A DNA stretch of 46,020 bases from Bacteroidales bacterium (GTDB taxonomy: Bacteria > Bacteroidota > Bacteroidia > Bacteroidales > UBA932): NCBI GenBank assembly GCA_024402115.1, contig JAKSJQ010000014.1:1-46020 (forward strand), read 5' to 3'. Shown piece after piece: positions 25,656 to 33,984 of the stretch (its first letter is position 1; each line of letters opens with the position of its first letter). The notes beneath the pieces are model-generated. The model worked only from the letters and a program-made list of their open reading frames with translations, was not told where the DNA came from and did not search any database. The translations under genes were made by a program, and so were the position numbers.

Positions 25656-26882
25656 TCAAAGGAGTTCTTTCAGGCCTGTGACAATCCGTCTCAGGCCTTC
25701 TTTTGCGACGGAGCCGGGGCAGGCAAGATTGATGCGAATGAAATTGTCATCCCCATACATGCTACCGGCATTGATCCATACTCTATAGTTGTGAAGGAGG
25801 TACTCTTCAATCTCCTCAGAGCTATTGACCTTCTTACCAAGTAGGCTACGGCAGTCGATCCAGGCCAGATAAGTACCCTCCAGAGGTGCGATTGGAAGAG
25901 ACGGAATCTCTTCTTTGAACATCTCTCTCAGAAGACAATAGTTCTCCCAGATCGTCTTATTCATTCCCTTGAGCCACTCTTCTCCCGGACCAATCGGGTA
26001 TCTGCCGCTTGATGGGACGCCATATGCAGCCTGAAGAGCGATCACTCCGAATGGGTTGACATCGCATACTTCGTTCACGTTGATCGCCTTATTGATTCTT
26101 TTTGCCCATTCCGGGTTATTGGTAATGATATTGGCTATCTGCAGGCCTGCCGTGTTGAAAGACTTGGATGGGGAGTTGAGGGTGATGCAACAGTCTTGAT
26201 TGTCGCCGGAAACGCTTGCAAATGGAATGAACTTATGTCCAGGCATGACAATCTCGCAGTGAATCTCATCACTGACCACTATCACATCATGTTTTCTGCA
26301 TATGCATCCGACCTTCTGAAGTTCTTCTTTTGTCCATACTCTTCCCGCAGGATTGTGAGGGTTGCAGAACAGAAGAATCTTTGTTCTCGGATCAGAGCAC
26401 ATCTTCTCAAGGCTTTCGTAATCGATACTGTAGCTTACGACTCCTTCATCGCTGAGGCAGTATTTGAGAGGGCACTTCAGAGTCTCGCACTCGTTGTTTC
26501 TGATGGAGGAGAAGAAACAGTTGTATACGGGAGTCATCACGATGACCTTGTCTCCAGGAGTGGTGAATGCCTTTATGGTGACAGAAATAGCAGGTACGAC
26601 TCCGGAGGTATACTGGATCCAATCTCTTTCGATTGTCCAGTTATGACGGCGTGAGAACCAGTTGATGACAGATTCGTAATAGGTCTCAGGGACGCTGGTG
26701 TATCCGAAGACTCCATGTTCTACTCTTTTATGAAGAGCTTCGATGATGCAGTCTGCGACCCTGAAGTCCATATCTGCCACCCACATAGGGATAACATCCC
26801 CTTTGAGGCTTTCACCTTCATCCCATTTGTAGGAATCAGTTCCTCTTCTATCGACTATTCTGTCAAAAGTGTTCTCCGCCAT
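25656..26882 (-). CDS. PatB/MalY-type C-S lyase or aminotransferase
   Basis: A 408-residue PLP enzyme of fold type I, MalY/PatB branch. These act mostly as cystathionine beta-lyases (cystathionine to homocysteine, pyruvate and ammonia) or related cysteine-conjugate lyases. Diagnostic points are WDEGESLKGDVIPMWVADMDF near 20-40, YTSVP, the phosphate-side NPHNPAGRVW (174-183), SDEIHCEIV (204-212), and the PLP Lys240 in NSPSKSFNTAGLQ. It is last of three genes with MATE and DUF3737 (9-base gap). Confidence 0.92.
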   Translation of the reverse strand: MAENTFDRIVDRRGTDSYKWDEGESLKGDVIPMWVADMDFRVADCIIEALHKRVEHGVFGYTSVPETYYESVINWFSRRHNWTIERDWIQYTSGVVPAISVTIKAFTTPGDKVIVMTPVYNCFFSSIRNNECETLKCPLKYCLSDEGVVSYSIDYESLEKMCSDPRTKILLFCNPHNPAGRVWTKEELQKVGCICRKHDVIVVSDEIHCEIVMPGHKFIPFASVSGDNQDCCITLNSPSKSFNTAGLQIANIITNNPEWAKRINKAINVNEVCDVNPFGVIALQAAYGVPSSGRYPIGPGEEWLKGMNKTIWENYCLLREMFKEEIPSLPIAPLEGTYLAWIDCRSLLGKKVNSSEEIEEYLLHNYRVWINAGSMYGDDNFIRINLACPGSVAKEGLRRIVTGLKELL

Positions 26883-26891
26883 ACTTTCGTG

Positions 26892-27734
26892 TTAGAGTGT
26901 AGAAATTTCACAATCAGCAGGTGCCTTGATGTTCTCATCTAAGATGATTTCACCATAGCCCTTAGCCTTAACGTAGCCTGTCTTCGGGTTCTTAACTGAA
27001 GGGATCTCGTTAAGCACGGTTGCCTTAACCTCAGAATATTCAAGAGCAAGGTCTGCGTCACTCTCAAAGGTGCAGTTCTCAAGAATCAGGTTGTCTGCAT
27101 AGCAAAGTGGCTGAGTGCCACCGATGCGACAGTTCACAAGACGAAGATTCTTCGAATGCCATCCAAGATATTCTCCGTTGATGAAAGAATTATAGACAGT
27201 CACATTCTCCGTTTCCCAAAGGGAGTCCTTACTCTGAAGGTCAGAATCCCATATCTCCACGTTCTTCGCATGCTGGAATGAGTAATTGCCATTAAGCTTA
27301 AGGTTCTTCACCTTGACGTTCTGGCAATACATGAAGATATAATCAGCATTGTCTGCCTCCATTCCATCGATGTCGATATTCTGACAGCTCCAGAATGTTT
27401 CCTGCGCGTCAGGCATCTTGACATTGCGAAGAGTTACTCCATCACATTCGCGGAACATCTTCGGAGCATCTACAAGGCAGTCCTTCATGCTGAAATTGGA
27501 TGTATGCCAGACAGAAGATCTGGCAGTGACAGCGAAATAGCAATCCTCTACGAAGACATTCTCGTCACACCAGAATACGTACTTTCCCTCAAAGCGGCAC
27601 TTGTCTGCCTTGACGTCAGTACATTCCTTGACTGATGATTCTCCCACATGGATAGTAACATCAGTAAGATGAATGTCATGCTTATTATACAGAGGCCTTT
27701 CCCCTCCGAATTCTTGTGATATAATCTCTTCCAT
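26892..27734 (-). CDS. DUF3737 right-handed beta-helix protein
   Basis: A 280-residue protein made almost entirely of short beta-strand repeats with Cys, Asn and aromatic residues, for example VFVEDCYFAV, SMKDCLVDAPKMFRECDGV and LRLVNCRIGG. It matches the DUF3737 family and pectin-lyase-like beta-helix folds. There is no signal peptide, so it is cytosolic. No catalytic motif is apparent, and the function of DUF3737 is unknown. It lies between the MATE and PatB genes (gaps of 16 and 9 bases), which suggests a shared pathway. Confidence 0.88.
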   Translation of the reverse strand: MEEIISQEFGGERPLYNKHDIHLTDVTIHVGESSVKECTDVKADKCRFEGKYVFWCDENVFVEDCYFAVTARSSVWHTSNFSMKDCLVDAPKMFRECDGVTLRNVKMPDAQETFWSCQNIDIDGMEADNADYIFMYCQNVKVKNLKLNGNYSFQHAKNVEIWDSDLQSKDSLWETENVTVYNSFINGEYLGWHSKNLRLVNCRIGGTQPLCYADNLILENCTFESDADLALEYSEVKATVLNEIPSVKNPKTGYVKAKGYGEIILDENIKAPADCEISTL

Positions 27735-27750
27735 TTGCTTGAGTATATTT

Positions 27751-29130
27751 TTATGCCAATGATAGTTTCATCCAGTTTTCGCCTCTCAGTCTCCACAGGA
27801 ACAACAGTCCTCTGAAGTTAAGCTCGATGCACATTGCAATCCAGTATCCGATCAGTCCGTACATTGGTGTCAGGATAAGAGCCAGACCAATTCTTACGAC
27901 CCACATGCTGAGCAGGTTCATCGCGCTCGGGACAAGAGTGTCACCTGCTCCCACGCAAGCACCGTACGCTACCATGGATACGCCGTACATGGTCTCGGCA
28001 AAGGCCTCTATCCTAAGGCATCTTGCACCAAGAGCGACCACGTCCGGATCAATGCTGAGCATTCCCATGAGAAGAGGAGCGGTGAGGTACATAACCGCTG
28101 ACAGCGCGGTCATGATAAATGCTCCCATGCATATACTGATTCTGGAGAATCGCTTGGCAAGCTCTTTTCTCTTTGCTCCAAGGCTCTGCCCGACCAGAGT
28201 CGTCGTGGCGACTTCGATACCATATCCAGGCATGTAGCAGAAGCTCTCTGCGGTGATTGCAAAGGAGTTGGCGGCAATCGCTACGTTTCCCAGAGGAGCA
28301 ACGATGATCGTGCTCATTATCTGCGCTCCATGCATGATGACACTCTGAAGCCACATTGGTCCGGATATGCCGAGGGCGGTTCTGATACATTCCCTATCCG
28401 GTACGAATGAGCCCTTTTCCTGCAGAAGGTTAAGCTCTTTTGACCTGATGACAAGGAAATACATCATTAGAGACGCTGTAATCATTTCTGCGACTCCCGT
28501 ACCCAAAGCTGCGCCCCTTACACCCATGTCGCATCTGAAGATGAAGATATAGTTGAATATCACATCCATGAAGCACATAAGGATATTCAGAATGCTCGGC
28601 ACTTTCATGTTACCGCTTGCCTGAAGCATGGATCCTGCCAGATAATTCATCTGAATAATAGGGAGGAAGGATGCGAAGATGAAGAAGTAGCCGCTTGCAT
28701 CGCCTGCGATGTCATCTCCACCTCCCAGCCAATGGGGCAGGCCTCCGCTTATGGAAATACCGATAAGGCAAAGGGCTATACTGAACAGGATAAGGGTCAG
28801 GATTCCTTTTCTGAGGACTCCTCGAGCCTTCACGAAATTGTTTGATCCGATAAGATGGGCCACCTGCACAGAAAAACCCGAAGTCGCGGCGGAGCAGAAT
28901 CCTCCGAATATCCAAGTACTGGTTGAAACAAGTCCGACCGATGCTGACGGTCCGGCGCCAAGGCTTCCCACCATGGAGGTGTCTATATAGGACATAAGAA
29001 CAAACGACAACTGCGCGAGAATCGCAGGTATACTCAGATATACCGTAAGCAGAATCTGCTCGCGATAGGTCATTGACTGTCCAGATCTGATCTTTTCTAA
29101 CAGTATATCCTTGTTCTTGAGTCTTTCCAT
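27751..29130 (-). CDS. MATE-family efflux transporter
   Basis: A 459-residue, 12-helix cation-coupled exporter from MERLKNKD; an in-frame start 13 codons upstream lies beyond the promoter. MATE features include the N-terminal LTVYLSIPAILAQLSFVLMSYIDTSMVG-type helix (in parts, about 29-55), VSTSTWIFGGFCSAATSGFSV and the two-fold repeat continuing at ALGISGPMWLQSVIMHG. The substrate is unknown. First gene of an operon with DUF3737 and PatB, and divergent from Fic across a 132-base gap that contains the TGGCACTTT repeats. Confidence 0.93.
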   Translation of the reverse strand: MERLKNKDILLEKIRSGQSMTYREQILLTVYLSIPAILAQLSFVLMSYIDTSMVGSLGAGPSASVGLVSTSTWIFGGFCSAATSGFSVQVAHLIGSNNFVKARGVLRKGILTLILFSIALCLIGISISGGLPHWLGGGDDIAGDASGYFFIFASFLPIIQMNYLAGSMLQASGNMKVPSILNILMCFMDVIFNYIFIFRCDMGVRGAALGTGVAEMITASLMMYFLVIRSKELNLLQEKGSFVPDRECIRTALGISGPMWLQSVIMHGAQIMSTIIVAPLGNVAIAANSFAITAESFCYMPGYGIEVATTTLVGQSLGAKRKELAKRFSRISICMGAFIMTALSAVMYLTAPLLMGMLSIDPDVVALGARCLRIEAFAETMYGVSMVAYGACVGAGDTLVPSAMNLLSMWVVRIGLALILTPMYGLIGYWIAMCIELNFRGLLFLWRLRGENWMKLSLA

Positions 29131-29147
29131 AGCCCCTTTCGAGTGCA

Positions 29148-29155
29148 CAAAGATA
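29148..29155 (-). promoter_or_regulatory. -7 promoter element of the MATE operon
   Basis: TATCTTTG on the minus strand, 17 bases before the MATE start codon. Confidence 0.6.
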
Positions 29156-29185
29156 CAACAAGTTGACAACTTTTTAGCCTAATTT

Positions 29186-29220
29186 TAAAGTGCCAATTTG
29201 GCACTTTAGGATGGCACTTT
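29186..29220. promoter_or_regulatory. TGGCACTTT operator cluster between MATE and Fic
   Basis: TAAAGTGCCA (29186-29195), a 3-base spacer ATT and TGGCACTTTA (29199-29208) form a perfect 10-bp inverted repeat. A third TGGCACTTT copy lies at 29212-29220, 13 bases on, about 14 bases before the Fic -7 element. Nearly the same sequence recurs inside the Fic gene at 30109-30143. Autoregulation by the Fic protein's winged-helix tail is inferred. Confidence 0.6.
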
Positions 29221-29233
29221 GAGATATTTTGCG

Positions 29234-29241
29234 TACATTTG
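29234..29241 (+). promoter_or_regulatory. -7 promoter element of the Fic gene
   Basis: TACATTTG fits TAnnTTTG, 21 bases before the ATG at 29263. Confidence 0.55.
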
Positions 29242-29262
29242 TGTGAAATTAGGTTCCACAGT

Positions 29263-30324
29263 ATGGGAGTATTTGACGAATATATACATGGCGGGAATCC
29301 TTCGCAGAAGGAGAAATCATATGCTTGGCAAACAGCAATAGGGCTACAAGACGTTGATGGCCTGAAGCCATCGGAGTACCTCTTGGATTCTGCGAGGCAG
29401 AACATCGAGGGAGACATTACGATAAATGAAGTAAAAGCACGTATAGATTCCTATTATCAATCCAAAGGTGGAAGACTCGATACTGAAGACCGAACAGAGG
29501 AAGCGGATAAGGTGTCGGCTCGTATTGCGGAAATACTGACTGAACCAACATTTAATTTTTCACCAGAATATCTTTTCCAGATCCATAGGAGGCTCTTTTC
29601 TGGTATCCACAAATTAGCTGGTTCTGTTAGGACGTATAATATAACCAAAAAGGAATGGGTTCTTGATGGTGATACTGTGCTTTATTCTTCTTATGATATG
29701 ATAGACCAGACGCTTGATCACGATTTCCGTGAGGAGAAGAATACGGATTATTCCTTATTGAATGCGCCGCAAGCGGTTAGACACATTGCCAGATTTATTT
29801 CAGGGATATGGCAGATTCATCCTTTTTGCGAGGGGAATACAAGGACTACAGCGGTTTTTGCAATCAAATATCTTCGCAGTTTCGGATTCAACGTTGATAA
29901 CGATGTGTTCTCAAATAATTCCTGGTATTTCAGGAATGCCCTGGTTCGCTCAAATTATGTAAACTATCCCAAGAATATACATGCAGACTTCTGTTATTTG
30001 AACAATTTCTTTGAGAATCTTCTTCTGAATGGAGAGCACTCTTTGAAGAACAGAATAATGCACGTAAGCAACATTCAAGGAATCACTGATGAACTGACGA
30101 AAAGCCCAATTGGCACTTTGGATGGCACTATGAATGTCACTTTGGATGAATTGGCTCTTTTGAAAATTCTTCGTGCAGAGCCTAAGGCCACTCAGGTGTC
30201 CATTTCATCACAAATAGGCAAGTCTTTGAGAACAGTCAAACGTCTTACTGTCTCTTTAACGGAGAAAGGATATATCAAAAGAGAGAATGGCAAGCGTAAT
30301 GGCTTTTGGGTTGTACTCATTTAA
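29263..30324 (+). CDS. Fic-domain AMP/nucleotide transferase with winged-helix tail
   Basis: A 353-residue Fic protein. The active-site motif HPFCEGNTR (186-194) has every catalytic residue of HxFxxGNxR, so AMPylation or a similar transfer is plausible. An N-terminal helix region (SARQNIEGDITINEVKAR, about 43-60) resembles the antitoxin-type inhibitory segment, with an EG pair, so activity is probably self-restrained; the usual Ser/Thr four residues before the Glu is Arg here. Residues about 283-293 encode the repeat PIGTLDGTMNVTL, and the last ~60 residues form a winged helix (TQVSISSQIGKSLRTVKRLT). The ATG at 29263 fits the promoter better than a TTG eight codons upstream. AT-rich, likely acquired. 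Confidence 0.93.
   Translation: MGVFDEYIHGGNPSQKEKSYAWQTAIGLQDVDGLKPSEYLLDSARQNIEGDITINEVKARIDSYYQSKGGRLDTEDRTEEADKVSARIAEILTEPTFNFSPEYLFQIHRRLFSGIHKLAGSVRTYNITKKEWVLDGDTVLYSSYDMIDQTLDHDFREEKNTDYSLLNAPQAVRHIARFISGIWQIHPFCEGNTRTTAVFAIKYLRSFGFNVDNDVFSNNSWYFRNALVRSNYVNYPKNIHADFCYLNNFFENLLLNGEHSLKNRIMHVSNIQGITDELTKSPIGTLDGTMNVTLDELALLKILRAEPKATQVSISSQIGKSLRTVKRLTVSLTEKGYIKRENGKRNGFWVVLI
30109..30143 (+). repeat. In-gene copies of the Fic operator repeat
   Basis: Inside the Fic gene TGGCACTTT (30111), TGGCACTAT (30123) and TGTCACTTT (30135) follow at exact 12-base spacing, keeping the reading frame. The stretch AATTGGCACTTTGGATGGCA matches the promoter region (29195-29216) except for two single-base length differences. 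It encodes the linker before the winged helix. Confidence 0.75.
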
Positions 30325-30348
30325 TTCTATAACTTCACAATTATTAAG

Positions 30349-31254
30349 ATGAACGAACCGATACTTAATTCACATAACAAGGCCGAATATGAGCCAGCTC
30401 ATACGGGTGAGTCTGACTCATCTTTAACCTTGAGATTTGTTTGTCTGCTGGCTTTGCTGTTCATTTCGGCTGGAGTCAATGCACAGCAGATATTACCCAT
30501 GTCTGACACTCTCTCAATTGATGTTGATGGAAAAGAAATCAAACTGTCATGTACTTATAGGGGAGAATATGGAAGCCATTATGAGACTTGGGAGCCCTTT
30601 GTGGAAAGAGGCACTTGTTATCTCTACCGTTCCATAGATTACAGCCTCGACAATGAATCTGTGAGTTGTGACACATCATCATATTATGTCTTGTCCCACA
30701 AAAGCAAAGCTCATTTGAAGGATGTTGATAAGGTGAATTATGCATATTCACGTTTCAAAGCTGGGGATGAAGAGTATATGACTATGCGTAGTGGAGCTAA
30801 AGACTATTTGACTTCAACTTGCCCAGAGCTGGAACCTAACAGACTTGGCAATATGCCACGCAAGTGGTATCAGCTTAAGAAATATGGAGACAATTATTAT
30901 TACAGCGTGGATTCGAACGATGTAAGAGAGTTCTATAACACAATGGTTCTGTTTTATGGGATGGAGCTATGGTGTGAGGCCTTGACTGATTTCAAAAGGC
31001 TTTCAGGTGGAGGATGGGAATATACGCTGATAGATCCAGGATTTAAAAGAACCACTAAAGTTTCAGCCAGACCGGCCAGACATCTGAAAGAAGCATATAT
31101 TATCACCGAATCTATCGACGACTCACATCCGGTAATGAGTCTGTGGACAACCGATAAGGGTATCAAGAGATTTGATATTATCCAATGGGAAAGCACTTAT
31201 GGGAAGGAGATAGGCCTACCATATGAGGAGATAGACTTTGAATCAATTAAATAA
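30349..31254 (+). CDS. Chimeric secreted protein: AlaX-like N-terminal leader on an unknown exported protein
   Basis: A 301-residue protein I cannot assign to a family. The first ~22 residues (MNEPILNSHNKAEYEPAHTGE) closely resemble the start of the AlaX-like gene downstream, whose own start reads IILNAHNKEEHRPSHTCE. A signal-peptide-like segment follows (LRFVCLLALLFISAGVNAQQ, about 29-48), then a mature domain rich in Tyr/Trp/Ser with no known motif. No ATG stands just before the hydrophobic segment, so the secreted gene seems to have lost its own start and been joined to a duplicated 5' end. Whether the long N region still allows export is unclear. AT-rich; it starts 24 bases after Fic and lies 10 bases before the AlaX-like gene. 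Confidence 0.65.
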   Translation: MNEPILNSHNKAEYEPAHTGESDSSLTLRFVCLLALLFISAGVNAQQILPMSDTLSIDVDGKEIKLSCTYRGEYGSHYETWEPFVERGTCYLYRSIDYSLDNESVSCDTSSYYVLSHKSKAHLKDVDKVNYAYSRFKAGDEEYMTMRSGAKDYLTSTCPELEPNRLGNMPRKWYQLKKYGDNYYYSVDSNDVREFYNTMVLFYGMELWCEALTDFKRLSGGGWEYTLIDPGFKRTTKVSARPARHLKEAYIITESIDDSHPVMSLWTTDKGIKRFDIIQWESTYGKEIGLPYEEIDFESIK

Positions 31255-31264
31255 CCCACTTGAT

Positions 31265-31732
31265 ATGGAACAGGAAATAATTCTCAATGCGCACAATAAG
31301 GAGGAGCATCGCCCATCACATACTTGTGAGCATATATTGAACAGGACGATGGTGGACATGTTCGGATGTCCGCGCAGCAGGAATGCTCATGTCGAAAGGA
31401 AGAAGTCCAAATGCGACTATCTGCTGGATGCATGTCCGACCGACGAGCAGGTCGCGGCAATCGAAGCCAAGGTCAATGAGGTAATCGCCGCGGCCATGCC
31501 GGTTACCATCGAGTTCATGAGCAGGGAAGAGGCCGCGGCGGTTGTCGACCTCAGCAAGCTCCCGGAGGACGCATCGGAGACGCTGCGCATCGTTCGAATT
31601 GGCGACTATGACGACTGCGCATGCATCGGCGCCCATGTCCGGAACACATCCGAGATCGGAGAGTTCAAGATCATCAGCCACGACTTCAATGACGGAGTCT
31701 GGAGAGTAAGGTGGAAAGTAATTGAAAAGTAA
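31265..31732 (+). CDS. AlaX-like alanyl-tRNA editing domain protein
   Basis: A 155-residue stand-alone editing domain related to the AlaRS second additional domain. The zinc motif HxxxH is HTCEH (His19, His23), and the second half is CACIGAH (Cys120, His124). The following VRNTSEIGEFKI is the typical AlaX/AlaRS editing signature. It would hydrolyse mischarged Ser- or Gly-tRNA(Ala). I chose the ATG at 31265 and not an in-frame start within the upstream gene's end. Higher GC than the two genes before it. The carbonic anhydrase gene follows after 6 bases. Confidence 0.88.
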   Translation: MEQEIILNAHNKEEHRPSHTCEHILNRTMVDMFGCPRSRNAHVERKKSKCDYLLDACPTDEQVAAIEAKVNEVIAAAMPVTIEFMSREEAAAVVDLSKLPEDASETLRIVRIGDYDDCACIGAHVRNTSEIGEFKIISHDFNDGVWRVRWKVIEK

Positions 31733-31738
31733 CTAATT

Positions 31739-32284
31739 ATGGGACAGATAGAAAAGATGCTCGAATTCAACAAGGAATTCGTCAAGAGCCAGGAGTATCT
31801 CCATCACCAGACAAGCAAATATCCGGATAAGAAGATCGCAATCGTGACCTGCATGGACACGAGGCTCCTGACCTTGCTTCCGGCTGCGCTCGGCATCAAG
31901 AACGGCGATGTGAAGATGATCAAGAATGCCGGAGCCGTAATCACGAATCCGTTTGACAGCACCGTACGAAGCCTCCTGGTAGCGGTCTATGAGCTCGGTG
32001 TCAATGAGATCATGGTCATCGGCCACACGGGATGCGGCGTCCAGGGAATGGATTCGCAGGAGATGCTTCATCTGATGAGAGAACGCGGAATCGACGATGA
32101 GCACATCAGTCTCATGCGCCATTGCGGCATCGATCTCGACTCATGGCTCCACGGTTTCGACGACACCAAGTCCGCGATGCAGGAGACCGTCGACCTGATC
32201 CGCAACCATCCGCTCATGCCTAAGGACGTCAACGTCGCCGGCTACATCATGGATTCCGTCACCGGCGAGCTGAAGGCGATTTGA
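31739..32284 (+). CDS. Beta-class carbonic anhydrase
   Basis: A 181-residue zinc enzyme that interconverts CO2 and bicarbonate. Zinc ligands are Cys38, His96 and Cys99 in CMDTR and GHTGCG, with the Asp40-Arg42 dyad between them. The fold segments KIAIVTCMDTRL and NEIMVIGHTGCG are standard for the small beta class. No signal peptide, so cytosolic. Probably co-transcribed with the AlaX-like gene. It ends directly at a T8-G8 homopolymer. Confidence 0.93.
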   Translation: MGQIEKMLEFNKEFVKSQEYLHHQTSKYPDKKIAIVTCMDTRLLTLLPAALGIKNGDVKMIKNAGAVITNPFDSTVRSLLVAVYELGVNEIMVIGHTGCGVQGMDSQEMLHLMRERGIDDEHISLMRHCGIDLDSWLHGFDDTKSAMQETVDLIRNHPLMPKDVNVAGYIMDSVTGELKAI

Positions 32285-32300
32285 TTTTTTTTGGGGGGGG
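32285..32300 (+). repeat. T8-G8 homopolymer after the carbonic anhydrase gene
   Basis: Eight T followed by eight G start immediately after the stop codon. A short GGGG-CT-CCCC hairpin with a T5 run follows at about 32305-32319 and may be a weak terminator. The rest of the gap to 32440 shows no gene. Confidence 0.7.
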
Positions 32301-32443
32301 TGATGGGGCTCCCCTTTTTGCGTTAACTCGTCATACAATTGCGATTATGTTAAGTTGAATGTGTCATATTCTGTGTACCATTGTTGTCTCCTGGCTGGCG
32401 CCTATGCCTTCTACTGCGAAATGATCGAAGATTCATAATTCTA

Positions 32444-32518
32444 AAAATGTGAAAATATTGCGAACACGGGCTCAGAAAATGTGAAAAATAGATATCTTTG
32501 CATGTCTAAAAATGTGAA
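32444..32518 (+). repeat. Three AAAATGTGAA repeats upstream of the second DUF4143 gene
   Basis: AAAATGTGAA occurs at 32444, 32476 and 32509, spaced 32 and 33 bases (three helical turns). The last copy ends two bases before the ATG. The -7 element lies between the second and third copies, so a protein bound here would cover the promoter. Operator role inferred. Confidence 0.6.
32493..32500 (+). promoter_or_regulatory. -7 promoter element of the second DUF4143 gene
   Basis: TATCTTTG fits TAnnTTTG, 20 bases before the start codon at 32521. Confidence 0.6.
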
Positions 32519-32520
32519 TC

Positions 32521-33876
32521 ATGGCTCTTCTCAAAAGAAAAGTAGATAGTGTTCTTGCTGATTGGAAAGCAAGGGAAGACCGCAAGCCCCTAATAATCAA
32601 AGGAGCAAGACAGATTGGAAAGACAGAATCAATCCGTGCGTTCGGACGAGCAAATTACAGTTCCGTGATTGAAATCAACTTTGCACTCCAGAAGGAGTTC
32701 AGGCCAATATTCGACAATGGTCATGAGGTTGACACAATTATCAAGAACATATCACTTCTCAGGCCTTCATGGGAATTTATTCCAGGCAGGACACTCATCT
32801 TCTTCGATGAGCTTCAGAAATGTCCTGACTGTGCCACATCATTGAAGTCATTCTGTCAGGACAGAAGATATGATGTGATCTGCTCTGGCTCACTAATGGG
32901 AATATATTATGAAGAAATCGAATCAAATGCCGTCGGATACAAGGAAGACTTCGAGATGCATTCGATGGACTTTGAAGAGTTTCTTTGGGCCAAGGGCTAT
33001 TCTGCCGAGCAGGTGGAGGATCTGTATGCCCACATGATCTCGCTGACTCCTTTTTCGAAGTTGGAACTCGACACGATGACCGATATCTTCCGTGACTACA
33101 TGGCACTTGGAGGAATGCCCGAGGTGGTAAAGACATATATCGCTAATGGTCATTTCGGAGGTACACTGAAGATTCAGCGCCAGCTCCTCCTTGATTATGA
33201 GGAGGATATTACCAAGTACGCAGAGAAAACAGACAAGGCGAAAATCCTGGCTGTCTACAATCATATCTCGACATTCCTTGCTAAAGAAAATAAGAAGTTC
33301 CAAATTACCAAGGTAGCCAAGAACGCTAGGTCAAGAGAATATGTCGGCAGCGTGGAGTGGCTGGATAAGGCAGGAGTAATCAACGTTGCTTATTGCCTGC
33401 AGAACGCCGAACTGCCTCTGAAAGGAAACTACGACGCATCGAATTATAGGATTTATTACCACGATACCGGTCTTTTGATCGCATCCCTTGACGAAGAAGC
33501 GCAGGAAGATCTCCGTGCCAACAAGAACTTTGGGACCTACAAAGGTGCCATCTATGAGAACGTAGTAGGAGAGATGCTTATCAAATCCGGATATGACCAG
33601 CTGTATTTCTACAAGCACGACAACCCTTCCCTTGAAATGGACTTCTTCGTGCGTGACATTGATTCTTTGGTTCCGGTGGAGGTCAAGGCCAACGACGGCG
33701 CTACAGCGTCACTGAACAATCTGATCGACTGGCAGTCGTATCCTGATGTAAAGTTCGGGATTAAGTTCGGCTACAAGAATATCGGCTGGAGTGGCAAGTT
33801 TTATACATTCCCGTATTTCCTTGCTTTTCTGCTGAAAAGATTTCTGAAAGAACGGCCTTCGAATCATTCTAAGTAA
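32521..33876 (+). CDS. DUF4143 AAA-type ATPase (second copy)
   Basis: A 451-residue ATPase of the same class as the copy at 14.9 kb, clearly diverged. Walker A is GARQIGKT (28-35), Walker B TLIFFDELQ with Asp96-Glu97, and the segment MHSMDFEEFLWAKGY matches the other copy's YPLDFEEFLWANGI. The C-terminal DUF4143 part ends with a nuclease-like motif (EMDFFVRDIDSLVPVEVKA), with Asp, Glu and Lys spaced as in PD-(D/E)XK folds. Function unresolved for the family. It stands alone and is controlled by its own repeats. A 700-base stretch without a gene follows. Confidence 0.9.
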   Translation: MALLKRKVDSVLADWKAREDRKPLIIKGARQIGKTESIRAFGRANYSSVIEINFALQKEFRPIFDNGHEVDTIIKNISLLRPSWEFIPGRTLIFFDELQKCPDCATSLKSFCQDRRYDVICSGSLMGIYYEEIESNAVGYKEDFEMHSMDFEEFLWAKGYSAEQVEDLYAHMISLTPFSKLELDTMTDIFRDYMALGGMPEVVKTYIANGHFGGTLKIQRQLLLDYEEDITKYAEKTDKAKILAVYNHISTFLAKENKKFQITKVAKNARSREYVGSVEWLDKAGVINVAYCLQNAELPLKGNYDASNYRIYYHDTGLLIASLDEEAQEDLRANKNFGTYKGAIYENVVGEMLIKSGYDQLYFYKHDNPSLEMDFFVRDIDSLVPVEVKANDGATASLNNLIDWQSYPDVKFGIKFGYKNIGWSGKFYTFPYFLAFLLKRFLKERPSNHSK

Positions 33877-33984
33877 AGCCAATCTCTGACATCGTCATGT
33901 ACGTATTTTGTGGAAATTCTGCGACTGATCAAACAAAATATATTGTGCCGACATGACTTACCGATGAGCGCAACTAATAGCGCC

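Noticed and set aside
29186..29220. Reading the TGGCACTTT cluster as a terminator for a plus-strand gene
   Set aside because: No gene ends here on the plus strand and no T-run follows; its recurrence inside the Fic gene fits a binding or recombination motif better.
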